Assembly (NCBI GenBank): GCA_000336895.1
Contig: AOLX01000005.1
Span: 184,442-248,441, forward strand
Source: Haloarcula argentinensis DSM 12282
GTDB lineage: Archaea; Halobacteriota; Halobacteria; Halobacteriales; Haloarculaceae
Reading direction: 5' to 3'
DNA length: 64,000 bases
Shown: positions 53,230 through 62,545 of the stretch, piece by piece
How the letters are laid out: each line of letters begins with the position of its first letter
Position numbering within the stretch: the first letter of the stretch is position 1
The notes under the pieces: generated by a model
Told to the model about the DNA's origin: nothing
The model's input: the letters and a program-made list of their open reading frames with translations, nothing else
Database searches by the model: none
Made by a program: the position numbers and the translations under genes

Positions 53230-54122
53230 CGGGGTCGTTCCAGCGGTATCTGCGGGCCAAGCAAACTGTCGACGACCGCGCGCTGGACCGCCGGCTGATC
53301 GAAACGCTCCGCGAGCAGTTGGCGACCCGGGCAGCCGACAGCGACGGGCCGTTACGTCTTCTTGAAATCGGGGCCGGCATCGGCACGATGCTCGCTCGCT
53401 TCGTCGAGTGGGACGTGCTGCCTGCGGGAGATATCCGCTACACAGCGGTCGATATCCAGGCGGGGAACCTGTCCCGCCTGCCCGACTATCTCCGTGACTG
53501 GGCTGCCGACCGGCAGATGTCGGTGGGAGACAGTCCACTCGTTCTAGAAGGCGAAAACCGACGGATTCGGATTGAGACGGTCCAGGCCGAAGCGGTGGCA
53601 TACGCCGAAGCCGCTGACAGGGAGTACGACCTCCTCATCGGGGCCGCCCTGCTCGACATTCTCGACCGTAAGGAGCTAAAGACGCTACTCGAACCGCTCG
53701 CACCCGGTGGTCTGTACTACTTCCCGATCACGTTCGACGGCGCAACGCGCTTCCAGCCCGGCCATCCCGCCGACCGGGCAATCGAGGCCCACTATCACGA
53801 CCACATGGACGCAAAACAGGGCGGGGACAGCCGCGCCGGCGGCAACGTGCTTGCCCGGCTCCAGCGACTTGATGGCGCGACGCTCTCGGCGGTGGCCGGG
53901 TCAGACTGGATCGTCCGGCCTATCGACGGGAGTTACCCGGCTGACGAAGCCTACTTTCTCCGGTACATTCTCGATACAATCGAAGATGCGGTCGGTGAGA
54001 TGACCGGTAGCGACTTCGAGAACCTCGATGCCTGGCTGGCACGCCGGCGGGAACAGGTCGCTGCCGCCGAATTACTGTATCACACACATCAACTGGATTT
54101 CCTTGGGTGTATTGACTCGTAA
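53226..54122 (+). CDS. class I SAM-dependent methyltransferase
   Basis: This 298-residue protein starts with GTG at 53226 inside the GT4 stop (GTGA). The Rossmann SAM motif LLEIGAGIGTMLARF is near residue 46, an acidic strand AVDIQAGNL follows, and the C-terminal region has DLLIGAALLDILDRKELKTLLEPLAPGGLYYFPITF, typical of methyltransferases. Substrate is unknown; from gene coupling it may be the glycosylated product of GT4. A TIM-like or radical SAM domain is not present. Confidence 0.88.
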   Translation: MTGSFQRYLRAKQTVDDRALDRRLIETLREQLATRAADSDGPLRLLEIGAGIGTMLARFVEWDVLPAGDIRYTAVDIQAGNLSRLPDYLRDWAADRQMSVGDSPLVLEGENRRIRIETVQAEAVAYAEAADREYDLLIGAALLDILDRKELKTLLEPLAPGGLYYFPITFDGATRFQPGHPADRAIEAHYHDHMDAKQGGDSRAGGNVLARLQRLDGATLSAVAGSDWIVRPIDGSYPADEAYFLRYILDTIEDAVGEMTGSDFENLDAWLARRREQVAAAELLYHTHQLDFLGCIDS

Positions 54123-54179
54123 ACCGGCGCTACTGGCTGATTTCCAAACACAAACATAGGTCAGTTCCTGAATACCTAT

Positions 54180-54938
54180 GTGACAAACACGCAGGTCACT
54201 CTAATTCAGATAGACAACTATGGCCCGTGGACGACGACCCCTGAGCCGCGCCGCGAGGTTGACCTCCAGACGCTGCAGTCCCGTCTGTTCGCTGATGTGG
54301 CCCAGCTGGTCGGCACCATTGACGGGTACGCCTTCTTCGGCAGGTTCGACAACATGGTCGCCGTCACAAACGGCCTCGATGCGGCCGACCACATCCGGAT
54401 CCAAGAGTCGTTAGGCAACCGCTATCCGGTGACGGTAAGTATGAGTCTTGAAGCCAATTCCTCGCCCGTCCAAGCCCTAGGTATCGCCTCCCGTCGGCTC
54501 CAGGATACCGGAAGCGCTCAGGACAGCACCCGCCGGGAAGTCCTCCAAGGGGATCCCGCTACCAGTCGAAGTGACGATGACGTTCAGATTGCGCATTTCG
54601 ATGTCAACGACGCCACGGGCAAGTACACTGACCGCCTCAATGAGTTCGATACGTTCATTCACATCGAGCAGGGCTACGCAGAACTGATGCGATATCTCCG
54701 GGAAGCGCATGAGTCGCTGGCCTTCTTTGTCGGCGGCGACAACGTCATTGCCGTCTGTTCGGAGATGGACGCATCGGCATATCAGGATACGATCACCCAC
54801 GTCCGAGATACCGTAGACGTGGACCTGAAGGTCGGCGTCGGTCGGGCACGCACCGCCCAAACCGCAGGCATGACTGCCAAACACGAACTCGAACGCTGTC
54901 GAGACAGCGGCTCGGCTGTTGAACTCGGCTGGCAGTAA
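54180..54938 (+). CDS. gch3: GTP cyclohydrolase III
   Basis: The 252-residue protein matches archaeal GTP cyclohydrolase III (ArfA) along its length: TQVTLIQIDNYGPWTTTPEPRREVDLQTLQSRLFADVAQ at the N terminus, FFGRFDNMVAVTNG, a second repeat FFVGGDNVIAVC and KVGVGRARTAQTAGMTAKHELERCR at the C terminus. It converts GTP to a formamidopyrimidine (FAPy) nucleotide, the first step of archaeal riboflavin and F420 synthesis. It is the last gene of the series with PTPS-like, GT4 and methyltransferase genes, 57 bases after the latter. Start is GTG at 54180. Confidence 0.93.
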   Translation: MTNTQVTLIQIDNYGPWTTTPEPRREVDLQTLQSRLFADVAQLVGTIDGYAFFGRFDNMVAVTNGLDAADHIRIQESLGNRYPVTVSMSLEANSSPVQALGIASRRLQDTGSAQDSTRREVLQGDPATSRSDDDVQIAHFDVNDATGKYTDRLNEFDTFIHIEQGYAELMRYLREAHESLAFFVGGDNVIAVCSEMDASAYQDTITHVRDTVDVDLKVGVGRARTAQTAGMTAKHELERCRDSGSAVELGWQ

Positions 54939-55242
54939 CGAACGCGGACGCCTGCCCGAACATAGACGGACTTCGGCTAAGTGCTAGGAGATGTGGAGAG
55001 GTAGTTCCATATAAGTGGTATCCGGATATGATCTGCTTTGATATTTCACGGACGTATATTTATATCTAAGTCTCTGTATATGGCCAGCAGATAGATATGA
55101 GAGAGTATATTCATCGACAGACAGCCATATCGAGAGTTGTTTTCGTAGAGATGTTATCGAATCAGGTGCGATTATGTCGATGCCAATGGACGCCGCCCGT
55201 TCAACGAGTTACGCAGGGAGTGCAGACGGCTTGCGTGTGTCG
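54939..55242. other. AT-rich convergent spacer, no gene seen
   Basis: The 304-base spacer separates two convergent genes (gch3 plus, MaoC-like minus). Bases 55010-55110 are AT-rich with TATATTTAT-like words. No gene, RNA or strong hairpin is evident; T-rich words there could serve as terminators. Confidence 0.5.
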
Positions 55243-55686
55243 TCACTCGTCGGTCTCGCGGCGGATCATGGCTGTTGCCTCATATGAAATAACCAGTTCG
55301 TCGTCCTGGTTCAGTCCTTCGTGGCGGGCGGTGAGATACCCCCGGCTCGGGTCACTGTCGGAGGGCCGCTTCTCGATGATTTCGGTTCGTAATCGTAGCG
55401 TGTCACCGGGGTGGAGTGGCTGATGCCAGCGGAGATTGTCGACGCCGACGCCGGCCTGTGTTGCCATGTCCTCGCTGTTCTCGACGTTGAGACGCATACA
55501 GATCGCGGCGGTCTGCCACCCAGAGGCGACGAGTCCGCCAAAGACTGAGTCCTTCGCTGCCTCCTCATCAGTGTGGAACGGCTGCGGGTCGTACTTCTCA
55601 CCGAATTCGACGATTTCGGATTTCGACACGGTGTATCCATCGGATTGTCGCACGTCGCCAACCGAAACATTCTCGTAAAGTTTCAT
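55243..55686 (-). CDS. MaoC-like hotdog-fold dehydratase
   Basis: The 147-residue protein (ATG at 55686) is a MaoC-like hydratase: VSKSEIVEFGEKYDPQPFHTDEEAAKDSVFGGLVASGWQTA, with the YDPQPFHTD active-site Asp/His pair, and LRWHQPLHPGDTLRLRTEI. The family hydrates enoyl-CoA or related thioesters. It is alone on the minus strand, downstream of an NSS transporter gene. Substrate unknown; 2-enoyl-CoA or mesaconyl-type compounds are options. Confidence 0.88.
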   Translation of the reverse strand: MKLYENVSVGDVRQSDGYTVSKSEIVEFGEKYDPQPFHTDEEAAKDSVFGGLVASGWQTAAICMRLNVENSEDMATQAGVGVDNLRWHQPLHPGDTLRLRTEIIEKRPSDSDPSRGYLTARHEGLNQDDELVISYEATAMIRRETDE

Positions 55687-55895
55687 ACGATCATGAACAG
55701 GGTGCACAAAGAAAAAACCCGGCGCGATCACCGACGGGATGCATTTCCGCGGGTATGGCGACAATACCGGATTTAGGAATTATTGCACTGCATACGGGAG
55801 TCGCTGTCGAACGATGTGCAGGAAGCCAAAGTGGAAAAGAAAGCCCTCTCGGTGAAGACGTGCTCAGAACATCAGCAGAATCAAGACGGGCGTAC

Positions 55896-57311
55896 TTAGC
55901 TCGAACTCAGTCGGTCGCCCCAGCTTCCGCTCGTAACTGCGACAGCAAGGGCAACAGTGCCGACCACAGCAATAAGTGCTCGGCCGCCGAGCCCCAGCGA
56001 TATTCCAGCGAGCGACGCGAGCGTGTTCGTCAACAGGAACAGCACGACGACGGGGAGAACCCAGCCAACGGTCAGTAGCCACGGTCTGGCTACCCATTCG
56101 AAGCGATCGGTTCCAGCACGGAACTCCGCCAGCGCTTCCCCACGGAGCAGCCAGCCCACGATGACAGTGAATGCGAACAGGCCGACGGTCAGCATGAGAT
56201 CTGCGAGCGTGCCGGAAACAAACTGGAACACCGGGCTCGTGAGTGCCAGCCCGCTCCCAGTGGCCGCAAGCAGGACCGTGACCAGCACCGTTGCACGGCG
56301 TCGCGGGACGCCGAAACTGTCGACGAGTGTGGCGACCGGCGTTTCGAGCAGGCTGATACCGCTGGTCACCGCGGCCATCAAAACGGTCGCAAAGAACGCC
56401 GTCGCGACGAGTTCCCCGCCCGGAAGCGTCGCGAATGCCGTCGCGAGCGCGACGAACAGCGCACCGGGGCCGCCCTGCCCGGGGTCGACACCCTGCGAAA
56501 ACAGCAGCGGAATGACGACCAAGCCGGCGAGGACACCGATGAACGTGTTCGAGACAGCGATGACCAGCGTATCTCGCGGAAGGGATGCGTTGTCGTCGAG
56601 ATACGAGGCGTACGTCAGCATTACCCCAGCGCCAAGCGAGAGAGTGAACAGCGCCTGGCCCGCCGCTGGCCCGATAACGCTCAGGAAGTTGGCAGCGAGA
56701 TAGTCGGCGTCGAAGCTGAGATAGAACGCGTAGCCGGCGGCCGTACCCGGCTGGGTGGCCGTCCATACCGCGAGGCCGAGCAGGATTAGTACGACGCCAG
56801 GCAGCATCACCTTCGAGACGCGTTCGATGCCGTGGCTCACGCCGAAGAAGACAATCGCGGCGACGATACCGAGGAACAGCAGGTGAAAGGCGACCGCTTC
56901 GAGCCCGAAGCTCATCGCCCCGAAGTACTGCTGGGGCTGCCCGAAGTACGCCCCGACCGGTGAGACCAGCGTGTAGCGAAGGATCCACCCGCCGACGACG
57001 GAGTAGAACGAGAGGATGACGAGGGTCGTCAGGACGTTGAACGCACCCAGCCACGATCCCCAGCGGGAGCCCGTGAGCGAGCGCAACGCTGCAGTTGGTG
57101 TCTGTCGACCACGGCGTCCGAGGACGAACTCAGCGAGCAGCCCCGGGACGCCGATGCCGACGACGACCAGCAGGTACACGAGGAGGAACGCGCTGCCACC
57201 GTTCCCGGCGGTCAGCCACGGGAACCGCCAGATGTTCCCGAGGCCCGCCGCACCGCCGACGGCGGCAAGCACAAAGCCGAGATTCGATATCCATGAGTCA
57301 CGATCGGACAT
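55896..57311 (-). CDS. sodium-dependent neurotransmitter-type (NSS) transporter
   Basis: This 471-residue protein has about twelve spans and the NSS helix-1 motif LGFVLAAVGGAAGLGNIWRFPWLTAGNGGSAFLLVY, which forms the sodium and amino-acid site in LeuT, plus SFYSVVGGWILRY (helix 3). It should import an amino acid or related amine with sodium. It is divergent from no gene; minus-strand, ending about 210 bases before the MaoC-like start. Substrate not determinable. Confidence 0.92.
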   Translation of the reverse strand: MSDRDSWISNLGFVLAAVGGAAGLGNIWRFPWLTAGNGGSAFLLVYLLVVVGIGVPGLLAEFVLGRRGRQTPTAALRSLTGSRWGSWLGAFNVLTTLVILSFYSVVGGWILRYTLVSPVGAYFGQPQQYFGAMSFGLEAVAFHLLFLGIVAAIVFFGVSHGIERVSKVMLPGVVLILLGLAVWTATQPGTAAGYAFYLSFDADYLAANFLSVIGPAAGQALFTLSLGAGVMLTYASYLDDNASLPRDTLVIAVSNTFIGVLAGLVVIPLLFSQGVDPGQGGPGALFVALATAFATLPGGELVATAFFATVLMAAVTSGISLLETPVATLVDSFGVPRRRATVLVTVLLAATGSGLALTSPVFQFVSGTLADLMLTVGLFAFTVIVGWLLRGEALAEFRAGTDRFEWVARPWLLTVGWVLPVVVLFLLTNTLASLAGISLGLGGRALIAVVGTVALAVAVTSGSWGDRLSSS

Positions 57312-57488
57312 TCGTGTACAGGTCTGTTCAGTGGGTACTCAAGTTCCTGTTGATTCGGCTGCTAGCGTGTAATTATGAAGAAGTTAGCTAGCCGACAGTC
57401 CAGTATCTGTCCGAACTGCCGTCCGTCGTTTCAACGGCGACCGCCTGTCGCTGGCGACGGCGTCGAAAAACTGCGATGACAGCCCGCC

Positions 57489-58190
57489 TCAGACCGCGAG
57501 GTACTCCGCGATTGCGTCCTCGTCGGCAATCGTCGACGGGCCGAGTTCGTCAACGACTGTGCCACGCTCCATCGCGTAACAGCGGTCGGCCATCTCGCGG
57601 ATGACACCGAGGTTCTGCTCGACAAACAGAATCGTCGTCCCGAGGTCGTCGTTGATCGTCTGCATGTCCTGACTGATCTGGTCAACAATAGAGGGCTGGA
57701 TGCCCTCAGACGGTTCATCGAGCAAGAGGAGGTCAGGGTTCGAGACCAGTGCACGACCGATGGCGAGCATCTGCTGTTGCCCGCCCGAGAGCGTCCCGGC
57801 TTCCTGGCTGGCCCGTTCTTCCAGAACCGGGAAGTAATCGTATATCTGGTCGTACAGCGTCTCGTCGCTTTCGGACCTGATAGTCTCGCCCATCTTGATG
57901 TTCTGCTCGACGGTTAGTTTGGGGAACACGTCGCGGCCCTGCGGGATGTAGCCAATACCGGCCCGGGCGCGCTCGTCGGCACTCGCGTGGGTCACATCAG
58001 TGCCGTCGTAGCTGATGCTCCCCTCGCTGGGCTCCAGCAATCCCATCACCGTCTTCAGGAGCGTCGTCTTGCCAACGCCGTTTTTCCCCATCACGCCGAC
58101 GATTTCTCCGTCTTCGACGGAGAGGTCCACGTCCCGCAGTATCGGTGTCGTGTCGTAGGCAGCGGTGACACCGTCGAGTTCGAGCATCAC
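57489..58190 (-). CDS. urtE: urea ABC transporter ATP-binding protein UrtE
   Basis: This 233-residue ATPase has Walker A GKNGVGKTT (residues 34-42), signature LSGGQQQMLAIGRAL, Walker B LLLLDEPSEGIQP and switch VEQNLG. The EGIQP after Walker B is typical of LivF/UrtE proteins. It would energise urea import with UrtD, UrtB and UrtC. The gene overlaps the urtD stop by 4 bases (ATGA), the last of the minus-strand urtABCDE operon. Assignment as UrtE rather than LivF rests on the adjacent urease genes and conserved order. Confidence 0.9.
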   Translation of the reverse strand: MMLELDGVTAAYDTTPILRDVDLSVEDGEIVGVMGKNGVGKTTLLKTVMGLLEPSEGSISYDGTDVTHASADERARAGIGYIPQGRDVFPKLTVEQNIKMGETIRSESDETLYDQIYDYFPVLEERASQEAGTLSGGQQQMLAIGRALVSNPDLLLLDEPSEGIQPSIVDQISQDMQTINDDLGTTILFVEQNLGVIREMADRCYAMERGTVVDELGPSTIADEDAIAEYLAV

Positions 58191-58993
58191 GACTCACCCC
58201 CCAGATATATCCGCTGGACCTCGGGGTCCGACTCTATCTCCTCGATCGGCCCTTCGCGGAACACCTCGCCGTTGTGCAGGACAGTCACTTCTTCGGCGAT
58301 GCTCGCGACGAAGTCGGTGTCATGCTCGATGACGACGAAGGCGATCCCTTGCTCCTCGTTGAGCCGCGTGATTCGCTCGGCGATGGCTTCCCGTTCGGCC
58401 ACGTCAAGGCCGGCGACCGGCTCGTCCAGTAGCAGGAGGTCGGGTTCCAGCGCGGCGGCCATCCCGATTTCCAGTTGCTGTTGCTGCCCGTGTGAGAGCT
58501 GCCCGGCATCGACGTCCTCGTAGCCGGTGAGCCCCGCAGCCTCGATAGCCTCGGCGACCAGTCGCCGTCGCTCCTCCCCGTCGGCGAACTGCTGGACGGG
58601 GAGCCTGACGTTCTCTCTGACGCTCAGGTCGCCGTAGACGGACGGAACCTGGAATTTCATACTGATACCACGAGAGACCCGCTCGTGCGGGTCGAGGTCA
58701 GTGATGTCGTGGCCGTTGTAGTAGATACTGCCATCGCTCGCCTCGTAGGACCCGGTAATCAGGTTCAGTAACGTTGACTTGCCAGCGCCGTTGGGGCCGA
58801 TGAGACAGCGTAGCTCCCCCTCGGCGACCGAGAAGTCCACGTCGTCGGTGGCAGTGAATCCGCCGAACTGCTTGACCAGCCCGTCGGTCTGCAGCAGCGT
58901 CTCCGTTCTGTCTCCCGTTGCCAGTTCCGCAGCGGTCTGTCGGACGTTCGGTCCGAGCGAATCGACCTCGGATTCGGTTTCAGTATCACTCAT
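58187..58993 (-). CDS. urtD: urea ABC transporter ATP-binding protein UrtD
   Basis: The 268-residue ATPase has a 40-residue N-terminal extension, then Walker A GPNGAGKST, the signature LSHGQQQQLEIGMAAALEPDLLLLDEPVAGLD, and a switch VIEHD. It is a LivG/UrtD type with the LTGYEDVDAGQLSH pattern. It should couple ATP hydrolysis to urea import. The start abuts the stop of urtC with a 1-base overlap. The His in place of Gly in LSHG is normal for the UrtD subgroup. Confidence 0.9.
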   Translation of the reverse strand: MSDTETESEVDSLGPNVRQTAAELATGDRTETLLQTDGLVKQFGGFTATDDVDFSVAEGELRCLIGPNGAGKSTLLNLITGSYEASDGSIYYNGHDITDLDPHERVSRGISMKFQVPSVYGDLSVRENVRLPVQQFADGEERRRLVAEAIEAAGLTGYEDVDAGQLSHGQQQQLEIGMAAALEPDLLLLDEPVAGLDVAEREAIAERITRLNEEQGIAFVVIEHDTDFVASIAEEVTVLHNGEVFREGPIEEIESDPEVQRIYLGGES

Positions 58994-60147
58994 TAGTCAC
59001 TCACCTCACTCGACGCGTCGGGTGCGTCAGCCCCGCCGGCTTCGCCCGGGCCGAGTCGAGTTTCGACAAGCTGCTCGTGGAGCCACGGAACGAAGCCACT
59101 CGGAAGGACCAGAATCGTCACCAGCAATAGGGTGCCAAGCAGGACCAGCGCCAGCTCTCCGGCCATCGAGATGCGGAGGTATTCGACGGCGAGCGTTGCA
59201 ACGACGGCCCCGAGCAAACTCTTTCTGCCGCCGATACTCACCCAGATGACCGGCAGCGTCGCGAACAGTAGCGAGAACACGGTTGGATCGATGTAGACGT
59301 TCCGTGCGGCGTACAGAACGCCGGACAGGCCCGCCAGCGCACCTCCGAGCGTGAACACGACGAACTTGACGCGGGTCACGTTGTAGCCGAACATCTCGGT
59401 GCGATCCTCGTCCTCGCGGACGGCGACCATCACGCGGCCGTAGTCCGAGTTAACGAGGATACGCAGTCCGAGATACGTCCCGATCAGCAGGAGGAGGACG
59501 AGGTAGTAGAACGGGCTGATCTCGAACGCCCCGATACCAATGACCCGCATCGGGAACGGGTTGTAGATGAACTGGTAGGAGGCACCTTCGATGCCGAGCG
59601 TCAGTAGCGGGATGTCCGGCATCCCGTTGAACCCGCCCAGTGCCGCCTCGCCGATGGCCCACTCGGACCCGGCAGTCTGAGCCATGAACGTGTGCATGAC
59701 GATCGTCGAGACGAGCGTGATGATGGTCACGTAAACGTCCCGCACCCCGCCGTAGAACATGAAGTAGCCCAGTATCGCCGCGCTGAGGCCACCGCCGACG
59801 ATACCGGCGACGACAGCGGCCGTGATACCGCCCGGAGTCGCATAGTTGATCGAGACGACACCGAACGTGTAGGCCCCGATGCCGAAGAAGACGACCTGCC
59901 CGAAGCTCAGCACGCCCGAGTAGCCCCAGACGACTGACAACGAAAGCCCCAGCAGAGCCAGCACCATGAACAGCGACAGCTGTGAGCCGTCACCGAAAAC
60001 TGGGTAGACGACGAGCACCGCCACGGCGACGGCGAAGCCGACCCAGAATCCGCGCGATTCCCCGATAGTGTTTGGCCCCTCGAACCGGCTTCGGAGCCGA
60101 CTCGGGAGCGACCTGTTCGCCCCGCCGTTTGCGCTGTTTCTCGACAT
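58993..60147 (-). CDS. urtC: urea ABC transporter permease UrtC
   Basis: This 384-residue permease has about ten spans and belongs to the LivM/UrtC class: LGLSLSVVWGYSGVLSFGQVVFFGIGAYTFGV, then VAVREDEDRTEMFGYNVTRVKFVVFTLGGALAGLSGVLYA (the EAA-like loop that docks on the ATPase). It should form the membrane channel with UrtB. Stop overlaps urtD start by 1 base; start abuts urtB stop. An extra N-terminal Arg-rich piece is cytoplasmic. Confidence 0.92.
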   Translation of the reverse strand: MSRNSANGGANRSLPSRLRSRFEGPNTIGESRGFWVGFAVAVAVLVVYPVFGDGSQLSLFMVLALLGLSLSVVWGYSGVLSFGQVVFFGIGAYTFGVVSINYATPGGITAAVVAGIVGGGLSAAILGYFMFYGGVRDVYVTIITLVSTIVMHTFMAQTAGSEWAIGEAALGGFNGMPDIPLLTLGIEGASYQFIYNPFPMRVIGIGAFEISPFYYLVLLLLIGTYLGLRILVNSDYGRVMVAVREDEDRTEMFGYNVTRVKFVVFTLGGALAGLSGVLYAARNVYIDPTVFSLLFATLPVIWVSIGGRKSLLGAVVATLAVEYLRISMAGELALVLLGTLLLVTILVLPSGFVPWLHEQLVETRLGPGEAGGADAPDASSEVSD

Positions 60148-61086
60148 CTAGTCGCTCTCCTGTCTCCGTTGCCGCAGTTGTTCGATGAACCCGGTGATGC
60201 CGTCGGGAAGGAACCGGAGCGCTATGAGTGCGGCGACGAGCAGCGCGATGCGACCGATGAACGTCCCGTAAAGGTTCGAGAACGTGGCCAGAATTGCCCC
60301 GAGGACGCCCCCCGACAGCGCGGTTCCGAGGACGACGCTTGGGCCCCCGACGACGACGGCGACGAACGCCTCGACCAGGAACTGGTCGCCCAGCGTCGGC
60401 TGCATCGAGATGACTGGCGCAAACAGCGCGCCGGTCAGCCCGGCCAGCGCCGAGCCGATGCCGAACGTCAGCATGTACATCCGGTCGGTGTTGACGCCCA
60501 TGGCCTGTGCCGTTTCCTTGTCCTGTATCGTCGCCCGGGCGCGCATCCCGAAATCGGTCCGGGTGAACAGGTAGTAGGTAGCCAGAAGCAGCCCGATGCT
60601 GACGCCGGCCAGAACGATCCGGTACGTCGAGTATGAGAACGCCCCGTACGAGATTGCGCCGAACGGCGTGGCTATCTGGTCGATGGAGTTGCCAAAGCGG
60701 ATTCGGGCCCCCTGGGTCAGTATCAGGCTGAGCCCGAACGTGGCGACCATCGAATCGGCCAGACGGTCGTACAGGGGGTCGATGACATCCCGGCCCAGCG
60801 TCCGTTGACTGATGTAATTGGGCCAAGCTCCGGAGATAATCACCCGCTCGGTCAGAATCCCGAAGAGGCCGGTGACCAGACCGCCGACGACCATCGCCAC
60901 CACGAGCGGGAGGCCGAGTTGCGTCACGGCCAGCGTCGCGGTGTAGGCACCGATGAGGATGAATTCCCCGTGTGCCAGATTGATGACGCCCATGATCCCG
61001 AAGATGATGGCCAACCCCGCCGCGGCGAGCACGATGAACGCGAAGCTATCAAGGAACTGAAGCGCGAGGTTGATCCCGTTTACCAT
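60148..61086 (-). CDS. urtB: urea ABC transporter permease UrtB
   Basis: The 312-residue permease is of the LivH/UrtB class: FAIIFGIMGVINLAHGEFILIGAYTATL near the start, then FTRTDFGMRARATIQDKETAQAMGVNTDRMYMLTFGIGSALAGLTGALFAPV, the ATPase-contact loop. Eight or so spans. It pairs with UrtC. It follows urtA by 2 bases and immediately precedes urtC (0-base gap). It lacks the large periplasmic extension found in some cyanobacterial UrtB proteins. Confidence 0.92.
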   Translation of the reverse strand: MVNGINLALQFLDSFAFIVLAAAGLAIIFGIMGVINLAHGEFILIGAYTATLAVTQLGLPLVVAMVVGGLVTGLFGILTERVIISGAWPNYISQRTLGRDVIDPLYDRLADSMVATFGLSLILTQGARIRFGNSIDQIATPFGAISYGAFSYSTYRIVLAGVSIGLLLATYYLFTRTDFGMRARATIQDKETAQAMGVNTDRMYMLTFGIGSALAGLTGALFAPVISMQPTLGDQFLVEAFVAVVVGGPSVVLGTALSGGVLGAILATFSNLYGTFIGRIALLVAALIALRFLPDGITGFIEQLRQRRQESD

Positions 61087-61088
61087 CC

Positions 61089-62396
61089 CTACTCGGCCTC
61101 CTCGTAGTAGTCCACCGGGGTGTACTGGGTCTGTTCCGGATTCTCGGGGAGGTTACAGCCGGCCGTCTCCGAGAGGAACGTCTCCGGGATCTGGCGATTC
61201 TCGACGGCTTCGATATTGTGCTCGTCGTCGGCGCGCATGATCCACATGTGGTGGTCGACGTGGTGGGTCGCGCCGTCGAGGCGGATCGTCTCACCATCCG
61301 GTGCTTCGGGTGCCTCCTCGGTGCCGAGTTCGATGCCCGACTCCAAGGCGTCGACGACTTCCGGCTGTTCGGTGGTCCCGGCCTGCTCAACGGCTTTCTT
61401 ATACATGTACGTCGAGAAGTAGTTGGTCTCGGCCTCCTCGTTGAGGTATGGCGCGTCGGGATACATCTCGAAGTAACGGTCGACGAAGCCGCCGTCGCCC
61501 GTGTTGCTGTCGGTCGGTACCTCCTCCATGTAGTTGACACCCGCGTAGATGTTGGCCATCGCCGGGGCGTCGAGCCGCCGGTGTTCGTACCCCTGTGCCA
61601 TCGCCGTCGAGGTGCCGATTGGCACGTCGAGGCCGGCCGAGGCCTTCTGTTCGTAGAACGACGTGTGGTTCGCCCCGACAAGCATCGACATGACGAAGTC
61701 CGGGTCCGCCTCCTGAATCCTGTTGATCGTTGAGCCGAAAGAGGATTCGCTGAGCGGGATGAACTCCTCACCGAGGACGTTCGCGTCGTTTTCGTTTGCC
61801 AGCACCTTTACCCAGTCCGCGGAGAGCTGGCCGAAGTTGTAGTCGGCCGCGATAGTGTAGATGTCCGGGCCGAACTCCTCAACCAGATAGGGGAGAACGA
61901 TGCCGAGTTGCTGTCGGGCGGTGGGGCCGACTGCGAAGGTGAACTCGTCGCAGACGCCGCCCTCGTACTGCGTGGTGTAGAAATAGAGCTGTTCGTTACG
62001 GTCAATTATCGGGCGGATAGCCTCTCGGGTCGCCGAGGAGTAGCCGGCCCATAGCGCGTCGACGCTCTCCTCGTTGATCGCCGTGCGGGTAAGCTCCTGA
62101 TAGCGCTGATTGTCAGATTGTGGGTCACGTTGGAACGTTTCGATCTGCATCCCATCGATGCCGCCGTTGGCGTTGATTTCCTCGATAGCGAGCATCGACG
62201 CCTTTGCCTTCGGGTCGCCGACGAGGGCGAAGTTCCCGGACTGGTCCTCCAGCACCCCGATTTTGAGGGTGTCGGTGCTGCTCGCGGTGTCCGTCGAGGT
62301 CCCGCCTTCGCCGGCGGAACAGCCGGCGAGGCCGGTGACGAGTGCGGCCCCGCTCGCGCCGAGGAACTGCCGGCGACTGAGAGGGGACCGAGTCAT
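61089..62396 (-). CDS. urtA: urea ABC transporter substrate-binding lipoprotein UrtA
   Basis: The 435-residue protein has a Tat signal (SRRQFLGASG) and lipobox GLAGCSAG and is anchored outside the membrane. The mature part is a type I periplasmic-binding fold like UrtA/FmdD: LKIGVLEDQSGNFALVG, EEINANGGIDGMQIE, LWAGYSSATREAIRPI, YYTTQYEGGVCDEF and YLVEEFGPDIYTIAADYNFG. UrtA binds urea or short amides; amide-binding FmdD relatives are close, so the ligand may be wider than urea. A strong Shine-Dalgarno site precedes the ATG. It heads the urtABCDE operon, divergent from ureBC. Confidence 0.92.
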   Translation of the reverse strand: MTRSPLSRRQFLGASGAALVTGLAGCSAGEGGTSTDTASSTDTLKIGVLEDQSGNFALVGDPKAKASMLAIEEINANGGIDGMQIETFQRDPQSDNQRYQELTRTAINEESVDALWAGYSSATREAIRPIIDRNEQLYFYTTQYEGGVCDEFTFAVGPTARQQLGIVLPYLVEEFGPDIYTIAADYNFGQLSADWVKVLANENDANVLGEEFIPLSESSFGSTINRIQEADPDFVMSMLVGANHTSFYEQKASAGLDVPIGTSTAMAQGYEHRRLDAPAMANIYAGVNYMEEVPTDSNTGDGGFVDRYFEMYPDAPYLNEEAETNYFSTYMYKKAVEQAGTTEQPEVVDALESGIELGTEEAPEAPDGETIRLDGATHHVDHHMWIMRADDEHNIEAVENRQIPETFLSETAGCNLPENPEQTQYTPVDYYEEAE

Positions 62397-62400
62397 GCTT

Positions 62401-62408
62401 TCACCTCC
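62401..62408 (-). promoter_or_regulatory. strong Shine-Dalgarno site of urtA
   Basis: On the minus strand GGAGGTGA lies 4 bases before the urtA ATG. Most genes in this window lack such a site, so the urtA transcript must have a leader. Confidence 0.6.
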
Positions 62409-62524
62409 GATACGATGTATTTGCTATGGCTGTTGTGTCTATCATGATTGGCCATATTTCGTTCTTTATTCACTATATCCAGACATTCGTCCATGATTTC
62501 GTTCACAATGTTGACGTCCGGGAG

Positions 62525-62545
62525 GTGGTAAATAAGGTTTGCCAC
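62525..62545. promoter_or_regulatory. imperfect palindrome in the urt-ure spacer
   Basis: GTGGTAAA and TTTGCCAC (one mismatch) flank a 5-base centre. Its location between the divergent operons suits an operator for a nitrogen regulator; no protein is assigned. Confidence 0.35.

Noticed and set aside
57375..57479. 34-residue frame with one CPNC motif
   Set aside because: A single Cys pair and basic composition without a second pair; no promoter evidence. Possible small gene but not supportable.
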